A stretch of 64,000 bases of DNA from Carettochelys insculpta (GCF_033958435.1 NC_134137.1:105720501-105784500); one strand, 5' to 3'. Shown: positions 1 through 11,891, counted from the stretch's first letter. The notes: generated from the sequence alone by a model not told the origin. Translations and numbers: made by a program.

Positions 1-35
1 TGGGAGGCCTCCTGGAGGTGGGGCCTGGGTGGAGG

Positions 36-1958
36 TCATGGCGGTGGGAGCGACCGGAAGGGGATGGCGTACCCCGTGGCTATGATCTCCAGCACCCATT
101 TGTCTGTGGTGATCCTTTGCCACTGGTTATAGAATGGTCGGAGGCGATGGTGGAATAACCGCTTCGGATGACCTTGCGATGGTAGTGAAGGCGCAGCCCT
201 GGATCTGTGTGTCAAACTTGTGGCCTTTGGCCCTGCCCCGAGGATGCACGGCTGTGTTGGGAACGACGCCTGGGAGTTCTGTACTGCTGGTGCTGTTGAT
301 GTCGCCCTTGCTCGTAACCCCTGTGGTACTGGGGACGCTGTTGCTGAGTCCGCAACATCCAAGGCGATCTGAACTCCCGTCCTCGAGGCCACGTAGCCTT
401 CTTGCATGATGGCCTTGAGCACTGGTTTCTTGCCCTCTGGAAGCGAGTCCATGAGGGAGGTTAACCTAATGTGGTTATCGAAATTATGGTTCGCTAGATG
501 CGCTGCGTAATTTGCCATTCGCAACAGTAGAGTGGAGGAGGAGTAGACCTTTCTGCCCAACAGCTCTAGCTTTTTGGCATGTTTGTCTGTTCCCCCACAT
601 TGCGACGACTCCACCACCAAGGAATTTGGTTGTGGGTGGCTGAACAGGAACTCCGTGCCCTTTGTCGGCACGAAGTTTGTTTTTGTTTTTTTGTTTTTTT
701 TTTCCGCTCTCTTGTGGACAGGCGGAATAGTCGCAGGAGTCTGCCATATCATAGTGGCAGACTCCAAGATTGCGTCATCAAGCGGTATTGCTATTTTGGA
801 GGAGGCCGGAGGTCTCAGATTTTTGAGGAGCTTATGGTGTTTCTCTTGCACCTTAGCTGTCTGGATGCCTTGCGTGAAGGCCACCCCCGTAAAACAGCTC
901 TTGGAACTGTTTGAGATCGTCCGGAGGATGGACGTGCCCCAGGGCCGTAGCCTCATCCGGGGAGGAGAGCGAGGAACCGCTGGGGTACGTCTCTGTGGAC
1001 CCTTCCGGTTCCTGCTGGTGATGGTACACCCTCTCACTAGAGGTTTGCGAGGGAAAATCTCGGGGTTCCATAACCAGTCCCCCCTGAGATGCTTGAGTCT
1101 CTGTCCCCGGTCGCAATTGCCCTCGGGGGTACGAGATCGTTTGTGGGGATCTTTCCCCAGTAGATAGCCGATGGTGTCTATGCCCCGCGTGGTAGGGGCG
1201 ACCATGGCAGTATAGGCACTGTTCTTGGGAAGGTGCATACCCTCTGCGTCTGGGGGAGGGCTGGAGAGAGCGATTTTGCGTAATAGTCCAGCGGTTCAAA
1301 CCCCAGGAAGGGCAAAGGTGGTCCCAGCCAGGGTGAGGCTGGTTGCAAAAAAAAATGGAGAAGGGGGCTCCGGGTAGGCTAGGGGGGACCCCTGCCTTCT
1401 GGTTGGAGTCTGCAACATAAGCGGAGGGCTGTGAGAAAGCAACTCCACAGCCCTGTGCGGAGAGGGGCTGCAATGCCTCCTCTTGTGTGCAGCCTTCCCC
1501 CTCCCTTGAGGAGGTAACTCCGCCCCCTGACGTACAGGGGATCCCGGCCCCGTCCGCACCGAGCTCGGCACGCTCCAGGGCGGTGCCGCAGGTGCGGTGT
1601 CCTCTGGTGCCTGCAGGATGCATGCCTGCGCGCTCTGCACCGCCGGTTCCCCGGGGGTCGGTGCCGCTGCCTGCGGTGCCGCCGGTACCGGCGCTTGTTT
1701 AGCCGCCGCCCTGTCTGCGGTGCGGGGCGGCTGGCTGATTATCAGAGGCTGAGCCGCTTCCACGTGGCTCTCCGTGCCGCCGCCAATCAGCTGTTGCTGC
1801 GGCTGGGGGCTGCTTGCTCCTCCCGTCCCGCTCGCTATTGTTGCCGGCAGGGATCGGGCTGGGGAGACTTTCCTCCGTTTTTGCGCTGATGGGGTGAGGG
1901 AGGCAGCTTTCCTTTTAAGGGCCCTGGAGGGTCCCTTCTGCTGCGGCCGCTCCGGCAC
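36..1958 (-). pseudogene. DIRS gag-like protein gene, frameshifted
   Basis: The frame opens at 1958 with a basic, Pro/Ala-rich N-terminus (MPERPQQ, then KRRKVSP, nuclear-signal-like). It must change frame near 1300 and again near 900-1240 to reach the conserved part. That part contains PTKGTEFLFSHP, NSLVVES, the LGRKVYSSSTLLLRMANYAA segment and SLPEGKKPVLKAIMQEGY, a block typical of vertebrate DIRS gag. The product would package element RNA. The frame breaks mean no single protein can be made. Upstream, a second copy of the N-terminus starts at 2250 because the segment is tandemly duplicated. Confidence 0.62.
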
Positions 1959-2287
1959 GTCTGGCTGGAGGGCCTTATGAAAAGCAGTTTTAAGCCGCCG
2001 CCCTGCCTGCGGTGCGGGGCGGCTGGCTGATTATCGGAGGCTGAGCCGCTTCCACGTGGCTCTCCGTGCCGCCGCCAATCAGCTGTTGCTGCGGCTGGGG
2101 GCTGCTCGCTCCTCCCGTCCCGCTCGCTGTTGCTGCCGGCAGGGATCGGGTTGGGGAGACTTTCCTCCGTTTTTGCGCTGATGGAGTGAGGGAGGCAGCT
2201 CTCCTTTTATGGGCCCCGGAGGGTCCCTCCTGCTGCGGCCGCTCCGGCACGTCTGGCTGGAGGGCCTTATCAAAAGCAGCACTTTAA
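1701..2287 (-). repeat. 292-bp tandem duplication in the DIRS 5' region
   Basis: Two near-identical units, 1701-1992 and 1993-about 2287, each begin with AGCCGCCGCCCTG and end in an AAAAGCAG motif. Each holds the gag start on the minus strand (MPERPQQ), so the first 85 or so codons are present twice. The units differ at scattered positions, so the duplication is not an assembly copy of identical reads. Confidence 0.85.
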
Positions 2288-2841
2288 GCCGCATCTCCCT
2301 GTCTCTCCTTAATCGCCTCTGGGCAGGACTCACATTTTTTTTAAAGCCTGAAGAGGACATTGTTGGTGAGTCTTTCAGTTGTTAAGCGGGTACTTAGCAC
2401 CTTCCCTGTGCTGTTTTCCCCGTCCGATGGCCTGCCTCAGCAGGAGGGCTGATGGCCCGATGCTCCTGGCCTCCGGTGCTTGTTACTGGGACTGGATTGA
2501 AGCTGTCCCGCTTGTAGTTTGTTTTGGTTTTTTTTTTTTGAAAAATAACAACCGGCTAACTTGCAGTAGCCTAAGTACTTGAAAAACTTTAAAGAAAAAC
2601 AGTTAAAGTCATTGAATACGCTACTTGGCCTTAGCCTAGTTCGGATTCCGTCTGCAGCCGACGGCGGTTAAGAGGAACTGGCGGGGACCGGATCGCGCAC
2701 GTGGCCGGGAGCGCGCGGGGGAGTGGCGCACACCGGCGCATGCGCGGTCCGGCAGAAACTGCTTGGAAGATCCGATCTGCGGCGCCGGGCGAGCCCGACA
2801 CCTAATGTGGAGCACCCACGGGGACACTCGAAGAAGAACCT

Positions 2842-3690
2842 CCATGATGATGGCCCCAACCGTGGCCTTTCCCACTCCGAACTGGTGTCCCATGGAGCAG
2901 TAGCTGTCTGGAGTGGCCAGCTTCCAGATAGCTATTGCGATCCTCTTCTCAAGAGGGAGGGCACACCTGCATCTGGGTGTCCTGGTGCCTCAGCACGGGG
3001 ATGAGGCACTGGTAGAGCTCCAGGAAGGTCTGTCAGCACATGCAGAAGTTCTGCAGAGACATGTCGTCATCCCACTCCCCCATGACCAGCTGCTCCCACC
3101 ACTCGGAGCTGGTGTGGTAGCTCCAGAGGCGGCGGAACAACTGGCAGGGGAGGAACAGGGGAGTCTGGTGGTCGGGGCGCCCCCATCTGCCTCCGGGGAG
3201 GGCCCCCCTGCCAGGAGCTGCTAGGCAGCCTCTTGTGCAGCACCTAGCAGGGTGCTTGCTCCTTGGGTATCTACCTAGAAGGCTTCCGGGTGCTGCTGCT
3301 GCTGCTGCTGAGGGTCCATGGCTGCTGCACATCAGTCTGTGAGAGCGTGGCTAGCGTTCTCCAGACCTCGTGCTTTGCAGGCTGGGTGTGTCTGGGAGGG
3401 ACCCTTTAAAGGAGTGTCTTGGTGTTGCCCAGGAAGGGCTAGTCCAGCCGGTGACCTTGTCTGTGGGTTTTCCGGGCCTCTTATTTCGACAGGGAGCGCT
3501 TGTGTGTGTGGACACTCCGCGCTTCCTTCCGGGACAGCTCCTTTCGACGTTCCCCATCACTACTTTGACACTGAACATTGATGGCACCAGCCCCGGAGGA
3601 TGTGTGGATGATACACATCAAAGTAGCCTATTTTTATGTTGTTACTTCAAAACAGACTACTTTGACGTAGTGTCCTGCTAATAAAGTCTT
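2842..3690 (-). mobile_element. Harbinger element copy A, truncated by DIRS
   Basis: This is the 5' end of a PIF/Harbinger DNA transposon on the minus strand. A transposase start at 3319 begins MDP followed by six glutamines. Further on, frames matching LATPDSYCSMG and GVGKATVGAIIME align with copies B (42.1 kb) and C (46.9 kb). The coding frame is broken by stops and shifts. The outer end near 3690 is a decayed terminal inverted repeat. The copy stops at 2842, just after the codons that precede the first intron in copies B and C, where DIRS begins. Confidence 0.75.
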
Positions 3691-4608
3691 GATTTTGAAA
3701 AGGAAAAGGAAGCATGTGGTATTCCTGCAATGAAGGGCAACATGCATTTTAAGAAAGAAAATTAAAATTAAAAGTGAAATAAAACTGGCATAGTTAAAGG
3801 GGATTCGGGAGTGAAAGTCAGGAAGACAGTGGTACAAACACACATGTAAAGTGTGAAGAAACAGAATATGTAAAACATTTGTGAACATCCTGAAGTAAAC
3901 ATTTATTGCATTACAAATTGTATGTGCACTATTCTTAAAACAGGGGTTACAAAAAGTATGGTTTGATGTTATTTATTAAGGACCATTTCATATTCACATG
4001 CATTGCAGCTCTTGAATTACTGAGTTTTTACAAAATTTGGGGCAGGGGGGAAGCTCTTCTTGTTACTTTGGTTGCCGAGGGAACGAGAAAGCGAGGGAGG
4101 AACTAAAGGAGGGAAAGTCTATTTGTCCAGATGGACAATGGCAATTCAGGAAAAAAATATTAATAAATTCATTGTTGATTAAATGACCCCATTGTTTATA
4201 TCAGGCTGTAAAGTCTGGGGCTATAATTCTTAATATTGTTATACTACTAAGTTCGTAGCAATCTTTGTGAACTGACAATGACTTTGCCATACTATATGTT
4301 TTCAAATACTGCCTTCATAACTGCAAGCAATTAATTTTTATGTCTATGTTGTATTATTTTTAATAGAGAAAAAATATGGCAATTTTGGAACTAACAAATA
4401 GTTACACAACCCACAGTGGAAAATGCAAAATGTTACTATTGCCTTTTCCAGTTTCAAAGTCCATTTTAGGTGCTTCGATTTAGCTAATACGCTTCACAAT
4501 GTGTGTAAATTGGGCACAGTACAAACTAGAGATATGCCCTGATCAAAAACCAAGATAAATACAATTCCAATAATGTTCATTGTATTATTGTGAATTTGAG
4601 TTGCTTAC
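3691..4608. other. UGGT2 intron 5, no recognised feature
   Basis: AT-rich intron sequence between the Harbinger remnant and UGGT2 exon 5. I see no exon, RNA gene or repeat family I can name. The sixth UGGT2 exon is not here and must lie left of the window. Confidence 0.6.
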
Positions 4609-4783
4609 CTGAACATAATGCCGGAGAACATAAACAATTTCCTCCTTTTGCACTTTTTCAGACAAAACTGTGTGAAACTTAACAAAGTCTTTTGTTCCAA
4701 TTTCTGCATAAAGAATAACCACTGGAACATTTTCATTGAGTGTAGGAAATTTATGCTCGTCTTTAAACAGATATGGCCTGGGC
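4609..4783 (-). CDS. UGGT2: UGGT2 coding exon 5 (partial gene)
   Basis: UGGT2 is the ER-lumen folding sensor paralogue that adds glucose to misfolded N-glycoproteins so that calnexin and calreticulin rebind them. This 175-nt exon follows a TTTTTAATTGTAG acceptor and ends CAG|GTAAGC. One base completes an Arg codon split with exon 4, and 58 codons follow, including PRPYLFKDEHKFP, VPVVILYAEIGT and EEIVYVLRHYVQ. These match the human protein closely as I remember it. The exon belongs to the N-terminal thioredoxin-like region used in substrate recognition; the catalytic domain is far downstream. It ends in phase 0, and the next exon is not in the window. Confidence 0.93.
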
Positions 4784-4962
4784 CTACAATTAAAAACAAG
4801 TAATTCTGGAATTATATTTTGAGTTGACACTGATGTTCAAATGAAAGTATAATAAAGAAGAAAATTAGCATAAACAACTGATGAATTAATTACATTTTAC
4901 CAAGTCATTGCCAAAAATGTACAACGGAAGATCACACCTTCAGGTTCACAGCATTTTAATTA

Positions 4963-5422
4963 CAGTAGAACCTCAGAGATATGAACACCAAAGTCATGAA
5001 CTGACCATTCAACCACATATCTCATTTGGAGCTAGAAATACACAAATCAGGCAGTACCTGAGAGTCACAGACACCTCAGGAATGGTGGCTGTTTGTAACC
5101 CGGAAATATTCATAATTGTGAACAAAACATTCATTGCTTTTTTCGAAGGTTTACAGCTGAACATTGACTAAATACAGCTTTTAAATGTTACTATACACAA
5201 GAGAAATGACACTTTTAGCATTCTTAATTTAAATGAAAAAAAGCATAGAACAATTTTCTGACCTTGTCAAATCTTTTCTAAAAACATTCTCTTTATTGTT
5301 TGTAGTTTACTTTTAACACAAGTAATGTACTGTAGTTGCTTTTTTTCCTTTTTTCTTCTTCTTTTTTGTGGTTGACTGGTGAATCCATAATTTTGGTGTA
5401 CATAACTCTGGGGCTCTACATT
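4963..5422. mobile_element. Tigger-like (Tc1/mariner) MITE
   Basis: The left end CAGTAGAACCTCAGAG sits after a TA dinucleotide and is mirrored by the right end near 5400-5422 (CTCTGGGGCTCTAC). This gives terminal inverted repeats of about 25 bp with mismatches. The start resembles Tigger-type ends. There is no transposase. It lies in UGGT2 intron 4. Confidence 0.6.
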
Positions 5423-5746
5423 TTAGTACAACAGTCTAATCTACTAAGAGAAACTGCACAGAAATGACACCTCCTTTACATATTTAGGAGCTCCTAAAGC
5501 TAAAAGTCTAAACAACTTCCTAAATATCCAGAAACAAAGTTTAAAGCACCATTGAAATCTAGTTTATTGTTTCATTTCTCCCCAGTAAAGAAAGAGATTT
5601 CAGGGCCAAATTTCACTGATGTTAAGACACAAAGTCCAGCTCTAATGCCAATCCAATTTGACAATCCTCCCCTGTCTCCATCTGTGAAGGGGCAGGCATG
5701 CCAAATCACAGTAGTAGTGCAGCCACATGAGTCCAAGTCACTATGG

Positions 5747-6567
5747 CCAGGTCTACACAGAAAGTTGTTTCAAAATAGCAGCCGTTATTTCGAAATAACT
5801 ATCCTACCATCAACACAACGCAACCGCTATTTCAAAATAGCAGCTGCCTTACTTTGAAGTTAGTCAAACTCATTCTACAAGGAATAACACTGATTTCGAA
5901 ATAGGTACTGTTAAGACAAGGAGTAGAACCTGTTGCAAAATAAGCCATAGTGCATCCAATGGCTCTATTTTTAAAAAGGCTCTACAGCTGCATTTACACT
6001 AGCCCCCTCCTTTCGAAAGTGGCATGTTAATGAGGCAGTTCAGAAGGTGCTAATGAGGAGCTGACATGAATATGCAGTGCAGTATTAGCATAATGGTGCC
6101 CTCACGCGATTCAAAGTGCCACTTTCAGAATGCACGCCACACATGTAGACAGGGGCCTTTCGAAAGGACCCCCCTCACTTCAAAAGCCTCTTCTTCCTAT
6201 TTGCTTTTAAGAAGAAGGAGCTTTCAAAGTCGGTGGGATCCTTTCAAAAGGCCCCCATCAACACGGGCAGCATGCATTACAAAAGCAGAACTTTCGAATC
6301 ATGAGCAGCCACCATCAGGCTAATGAGGCACTGTGTATTCATGTCAGCACCTCATTAGCATCTTCTGAACTGCCTCATTAACATGCCCCTTCCAAAACGA
6401 AGGACTAGTGTAGACACAGCATACATACGTAGATCTGTACTGCAAAATAGCTAATCAATATTTTAAAATTCATTTTGGGTGTAGCTGTGTTATTTCAAAA
6501 TGAGATATTTTAGAACAGCTCTTCCAGAACAGCTTATTTTGAAATAAGGCTACTGTGCGGACATACT
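5747..6567. mobile_element. Outer fold-back MITE with a nested second MITE
   Basis: The ends near 5747 (CCAGGTCTACACAGAAAG) and 6567 are inverted and rich in TTTCAAAATA / TTTCGAAATA blocks. A second palindromic element (5987-6420) sits inside. Neither codes for protein. This is one of several related short elements in the window with a GTCTACAC-type end. Confidence 0.6.
5987..6420. mobile_element. Inner fold-back MITE, long inverted repeats
   Basis: Arms of about 110 bp are inverted: left with CTTTCGAAAGTGGCATG and AATGAGGCAGTTCAGAAG, right with CTTCTGAACTGCCTCATT and GTGTAGACACAGC. The centre is CTTTCGAAAGG-rich. Single-stranded DNA would fold into one long hairpin. It is inserted into the outer MITE at 5747-6567 and is therefore younger. 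Confidence 0.7.
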
Positions 6568-8953
6568 CTGTGTCTGGAGCAGGAAACCAGGCCCAGGTTT
6601 CCGCCACTAATGCCATGACATGTATTATACTTTTCTATGAAAAAAAAAATTGTAGTCTCAGTCATGAAATTTAAAGTGGGAGTTAATTCAGAAATTTAAA
6701 CTAAACAATGTCTCAGAAACTGTCCAAAATCACAAACTATGAAAGGCTATATTAAACTACACAATTTTATATGGTCAATGTAACATTTTTATTTTTGTTT
6801 TGCATGAAGCAAATATTCCTGGACCTACTTGCAAATCACAGAAAGGATAGCCTATGGCAATTGGGGATCACACTTCCTTTTTATAAGCTATGTTTGGACA
6901 TTGCCAACTCACATTTTATTGCAAGTCTCCTGATATTTATTTCTCCTAAAGCTCCAGCTTCTGGAACCCTGTGATTATGGAAGAATCCCAAATTTCATTA
7001 AATTTTATGTCTCTAGCCCTCATAGGTGCAGAGTAAAGCTTACTAATCTGATTTAAGCACACTCTAAACATCCCCAAATGAAAAGGCAAATAAAAAAGTC
7101 TAATATTTTAGGGGCTTGTTTTTCTGTTTCCTGACTTCTTAGTCTGTCTCATGATTATTTTTAGTTTAACTAATTATCTTTGAGCACCTAAGGATTCTAC
7201 TTGAGTATTTGGTCCTTTGATTTTCCTATAGGGCTCCTGAAGCTCATTAGTATCTGTGCAAATGTTACTATGCAAAAACCATCTTGCAGTAATACTTGCA
7301 CTAATAACCAAAGAGTTTATAAAAAAGGCTGGATGCGAGAGACAAGGTCTCAAAATGCCCTAATACACTGGCAAAATTATTTAATTTTGTTTTTAAAGAG
7401 ATAATATTCTGGTATATACTTTAAGTTAGTAGTAAGTTTTCAGAGAAGGACATACACTTGAGTTGCCAGAAGAAGCCTGATTCAACCACCACACTGAAGT
7501 ATTCAGGTAGAAACCAGGGCATTCAACAGGCAAGCAACTGCATTATATACTGTCATTCCAGCAAGAGGCTGTGGTAATAGAAAAAGCATTTAAGTAAAAC
7601 TTAGAAGGTTTCCGACACAAGTAGAATACAAAAAGAATACATTTATAGGCACATAATGGACACGTTTTGTGGTTTAAATTTTATACATAAAGTCTTGGAT
7701 TTCTGCCTTGAAGGTATTTCTGTTAGTTAGTAACATTTACGTCTAAAGAGAAGTAGAGGTACTATACTGTTTCCCAAAGTTATTTACCATTAGAAAGAAA
7801 AACAAAAAATCCAGAACACTTAACACAGATCTTGTAAACCACATAAACTAATCTTCTTTTGCTCCTTATTACGTGTAGTTGTATTAGCTAGTTCTGTTCG
7901 TGTATTTAGTAAGTGACTGACTTGTTATACAGATTTTACCTTACAAAATAGATTATCTAGGGGCCATGCTGTTTTTTGCAGGTATAGATTACAGGACATC
8001 TCCAAAGGAGGGAAGTCTAGCAAGGCTGGAAGCAAGCTTTATTAGGTCTGTGAAAATCAGTCACAATCTCTACTCCACTGAGTGGCTACTGGGGTCCAGA
8101 AGTCGAAAACATGAATGACACTGACTGGATGAAGGAAGAAGTATAAGAAAAGAATACACCAATTCAGCATATTGGCTGAGGAACACCAGTGGAATGCAAT
8201 GTAATGTTATGGGATGGATTAAATTTTCCTGAATCAGGTAGGTGCAACATCTGGTTGGTGTAATATCTGATCTTAATTCAAGTGCCTTGCATGTTGAATA
8301 GTAACAGAGAGGAAGCCGTGCTTGTAAAAAGGAAGTGAACTCTTTTGCAGCTAAGTGCTGGTTTGATAGGCGCTTGGAAGTACAAGCAACAAAAATAAAT
8401 GGTCCCCTGAAGTTTGATTCCTGCTGAATTCAGGAAAACAAGATTTTATGTGCATTATAGGTAAAGAAACAGGACTGCAGCAAAACAAAAAACAAGCAAA
8501 AAAAAAAGCAAGCCTGATTCCATCACCTTTTTTCCCCTCCCAACTGAAGCAACTTGCTAGTCCCCAAATTTTCATTAACGATTTGGGTGAGTCAAAAAAA
8601 AAGACTAATAGTTATTTAAACCTATCCTCCCCTAAGAGATACCCAGTGAAATGGAAAGTATGCCTCTTTACATCAGGCTGCACAAATCCAACATTATATT
8701 TGGATTTCACATTTTAGTTAATTTCTGTTATAAGAGTTTATACCATTTCAAGATCAATAATAACACAGTTTTCAAAACAGTTAAATGATAAATAGATGAG
8801 GTCTTCAGCATAAGGCATATAAAACATGACTCATGTACTTCATAAAAAACAAATCAGGTAAGCGTACAGTCAATATATTACAGCTTTTGTAACGCAATAC
8901 TACATACTCCTCTTTAATGATCTATTTTCCTTAAGACAATACAATATATTTAC
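6568..8953. other. UGGT2 intron 4, no recognised feature
   Basis: AT-rich intron DNA without a repeat family, exon or RNA gene that I can support. Confidence 0.55.
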
Positions 8954-9066
8954 CTCCCAGCTGCCTTCTTCAGAAGTTTTTTAATTTCATTAGTCTTACA
9001 GGTGCGCTTTTCATGGATCACCACAAATGCACTGCAACCTTCTGGTGGAGGTTCATCAGCTGCAAT
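8954..9066 (-). CDS. UGGT2: UGGT2 coding exon 4
   Basis: This 113-nt exon is bounded by an AAG acceptor and a GGGAG|GTAAAT donor. It begins in phase 0 after exon 3 and leaves two bases that join exon 5 to make Arg. It encodes IAADEPPPEGCSAF, VVIHEKRTCK and NEIKKLLKKAAG, 37 codons that align without gaps to human UGGT2 as I recall it. It is too short for ordinary ORF calling and was found by extending the frame of exon 3. It belongs to the N-terminal thioredoxin-like region. Confidence 0.92.
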
Positions 9067-9224
9067 CTTAATATTTCAACAATTACACTCAACCAATCTG
9101 CTTTAAATTGCAATAAAACTTAAAATTATTTTATTAAAAAAACTTATCAGCTACTACTAAGTTGCTCTTCTAATTAGATACGTTCAAATTAGGCATATGT
9201 CAAGACAACAATTAAAATGATTAA

Positions 9225-9480
9225 GACCATGTCTACACTGGGGCAAAACTTCGAAATGGAAACCGGAGAATACCAATGAGGTCCTGAAATGAATATTCAG
9301 CGCCTTATTAGCATGCCACTGGCTGCAGCACTTTGAAAGTGCAGACTTTCGCTCCGACACAGCTCACTTACACAGGGCCCTTTTTCAACAGGACCCTGCA
9401 AACATCAAAATCCCCTTATTCCTATCAGCTGGCCATTAGTGTGGCCATTTGGAAGTTTTGCCCCAGTGCAGATGTAACCT
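9225..9480. mobile_element. Short MITE in UGGT2 intron 3
   Basis: Left GTCTACACTGGGGCAAAACT and right AGTTTTGCCCCAGTGCAGAT are inverted over about 35 bp. The interior has the AATGAG and ATTAGCATGCC blocks seen in the other fold-back elements here. Non-coding. Confidence 0.7.
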
Positions 9481-9689
9481 AAAAGAATAAAGCCACATAA
9501 ATATATTTTTCAACAGAACAGTCTACCAAATTTAGTTATATTTGAAAGAGCATAAACATCTACATCTATTGTTTTATCTTTTTGGTGAAAGTAGGTGGCT
9601 CGATCTCTCACACATTTTGCATTTGGAAAGGAGGAATTTTACTTTGAGTCATGTCATGATAATGAGTAGTGATAGTTACATCACAGACT

Positions 9690-9849
9690 CGTAAGCTCAT
9701 AAAAGTTTAGGGTTTGGAAGGAATCTCAGGAGATCTAATCTAACCCCTTTCTCAAAGCAGGACCAAACTCAACATAATCACTCCAGCCAGGGCTTTGTGG
9801 AACATGGCTTTAAAAAACTGTATGGATGGAAATTCATACAGATTTCTAA
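9690..9849 (-). mobile_element. CR1 LINE 3' end, minus strand (part 1)
   Basis: The sequence matches the 3' untranslated end of a CR1 LINE in reverse, including a GGGTTTGGAAGGAATCTCAG motif and the CCAGCCAGGGCTTTGT block. It is continuous in CR1 order with 11895-12620, so the DNA between is a later insertion. Confidence 0.75.
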
Positions 9850-11891
9850 GGTTGCATCTACACTATGAGATAAATTCAAATTTAAGGCAGTCAGCTTGAT
9901 ATTACCATGTGATTGTCTTCACTGTAAATACCATTAGCTCAATTTAGGGAGCACTAATATCAAGATTACAAAATCACAGTTACCTGATGGGTTTAATGTC
10001 AAGCTCAAATTCAGAGGTACAATTAAAGACCAGTGTGGAAGCGTCACGTCTTAAAATTGAAGCGCCACGTCTTTATTAGCCTCCAGAGGTGTCCCATACG
10101 TAACCCACAATGCCCCTTTCACTGCTCCACCGCTCTCCAGTAACAAGAAGACCATAAATTTTAAAGTGGGAGCAGCGAGCCTTTGGTTGTGGGCTCCTGT
10201 TTGTATCAGAGCCTAAGAAATGTCTTTCTTTCTTTGCTATTAGTGCTGTGAACGCATCTACGCATTACAAATAGCCCTTACTGGGAGTATGTGGCTCTGT
10301 CTCTACACCAAGAAACTTCTCAGCAGTTTACATTTGTGTGCAAACCCTCTTCCCTCCCCCACAGGCGCCACACAGTCTGGGTCTTTCCGGTGCTCTGCCA
10401 CATCAGGTGGGTAGCCTCCAACCCAGTAAAAGGACATGCCTGCCGTTTGGTGCTGACCAAGCTGCCAGGTAGCATCATGTCATAGATTGCGCGCATTTAC
10501 AGCTCCAAGGCTGGAAGAGGTATTCGGGGGCTTGCGGCCACCATAGGGAAGTTCCCCTGGCTGCTAACACATTGGAGGGCTTGCAGCCGCTGTGAGGAAA
10601 TCTCCCCTGGCAGCTAAGGTACACATGGACTTGCTGCTGCCGGAGGGATGTCTTCCCCAGCAGCTAAGATACTGGGGGTTTTGCTGCTGCCATGGGGAAA
10701 TCTCCTCCGATGGCTAAGATACTCGGGGACAACCACGTCAGCTGGCTCCCCAAAGAACCCTCCTCCCCACCTGCCCCTAGCATGGGACCACTGGGGCTTG
10801 CTGCTGCCATGGGGCAGTCTCCCTCATCGGCTGAGATAGTCGGGGGGACTACTTCAGCTATGTCAGCTGCTGCAGATCTCAGTACCCCCCCCCACACCCC
10901 GCCAAAATATTTTCGGGGGCTTGCTGCCCTTTGCAGACACCTTTTGCATTTGTATTTCGGTTATAAAATATTTTTGGTAATATCTGCTAACTGTCTTCAT
11001 GCTTTGACCCCCTCAGAAACACGCAGTGGTGGGGAAGGGTGCTAATTGAGATGCCTCGTTGTGTTATAAGTTCAGTGTATGAAATTTCACTGCCATCACC
11101 CATGTTGGCAATATCTGTATACTGAAGGGGAAAGTCGAAAATTCTTTTTTCCTAGACATTTCTATCCTCTTTCTTCTAACTTAACAATATAGTCCAGGCC
11201 CCTGCATTATTTTCAGAGATCACGTGCAATGATGGGAGGTGGGACACTCAGTGGATGGCCAGTTGAGAATACAGTCGTTGCACAGAAGCATTATAGTGCA
11301 CCAGAGAACCAAAGACTCTCCCAGTCAGCAACTCTATTTTCTGAAAAACTTTCCTATCTCCTTTTTCTTCATGCTTTTCAGGTCCCTGTATTATTTTCAA
11401 TAATGTCAAAAATCTTTTCTCCTAGACTTTTCTATCCTCTTTCTTCTAACTTTGAGAATACTGTCAGGGTCTCTGGATTATTTTCAGGGAATGGCATATT
11501 TTCAGGGATCACACGTGATCACAGAATAGCCAGTTGAGAATTCAGCTATAGAAGACAGGTATTTGGGTAAACCTTTTTGCTGTCTGTGTGCACGCCCTAC
11601 TTCTCCTTCCTTTCAATGGGAAAAATGAACGTTTTCCTAGCCCTGGAGGGAATGAGGAAAATGCAACGTGGGAAGACGATTGCAAAGACCAGCGAGCATG
11701 AGGGAACTGTGGGATAGGTTCCCACAATGTACTACTGCAGCAGTCGATGGTTGTCAATTTGACTGTGACAGCAATAAGTTGACTTTGTAAGGACATGGGA
11801 AGAGAGGATGGTGAAATTCGATCTTATAAATTCCAGAATTACAAAATCAATATTAATAAATTTGAATTTACCTGGTAGTGTAGACGCAGCC
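9850..11891. mobile_element. Non-autonomous DNA transposon, about 2.0 kb
   Basis: The ends are inverted: GGTTGCATCTACACTATGAG on the left and, reversed, GGCTGCGTCTACACTACCAG on the right, each followed by AAATTCAAATTTA. The element splits one CR1 copy in two, which fixes both borders closely. The flanking triplets are TAA and TTC, so a 3-bp target duplication can only be guessed at. No transposase frame is visible. The interior holds GC-rich imperfect repeats (10515-10870) and a second repeated block (about 11140-11220 and 11400-11490). The ends suggest a Harbinger-type element, but the superfamily is not proved. Confidence 0.72.
10515..10870. repeat. GC-rich imperfect tandem repeat
   Basis: Roughly six degenerate units of 55-60 bp, each with a GGGGGCTTGCTGCTGCC-like start and an AAATCTCCCCTGGCAGCTAAG-like middle (shortened or altered in some). 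It lies wholly inside the DNA transposon at 9850-11891. Confidence 0.65.

Larger units (their letters stand above)
1..2841 (-). mobile_element. DIRS-type tyrosine-recombinase retroelement, 5' part
   Basis: The stretch reads on the minus strand as the terminal repeat and gag-like region of a DIRS1-like element. Its outer end, near 2800-2841, carries a GC-rich end finishing in a CACTCGAAGAAGAA-type motif that I associate with DIRS ends in reptile genomes. Inside it lies a gag-like frame (36-1958). Reverse transcriptase, RNase H and the tyrosine recombinase would lie left of the window and are not seen. The right border cuts directly into a Harbinger transposase gene, so the DIRS copy is the younger of the two. 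DIRS elements integrate without target duplication, and none is visible here. The family call rests on the gag motif and end sequence; exact borders are approximate. Confidence 0.72.
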
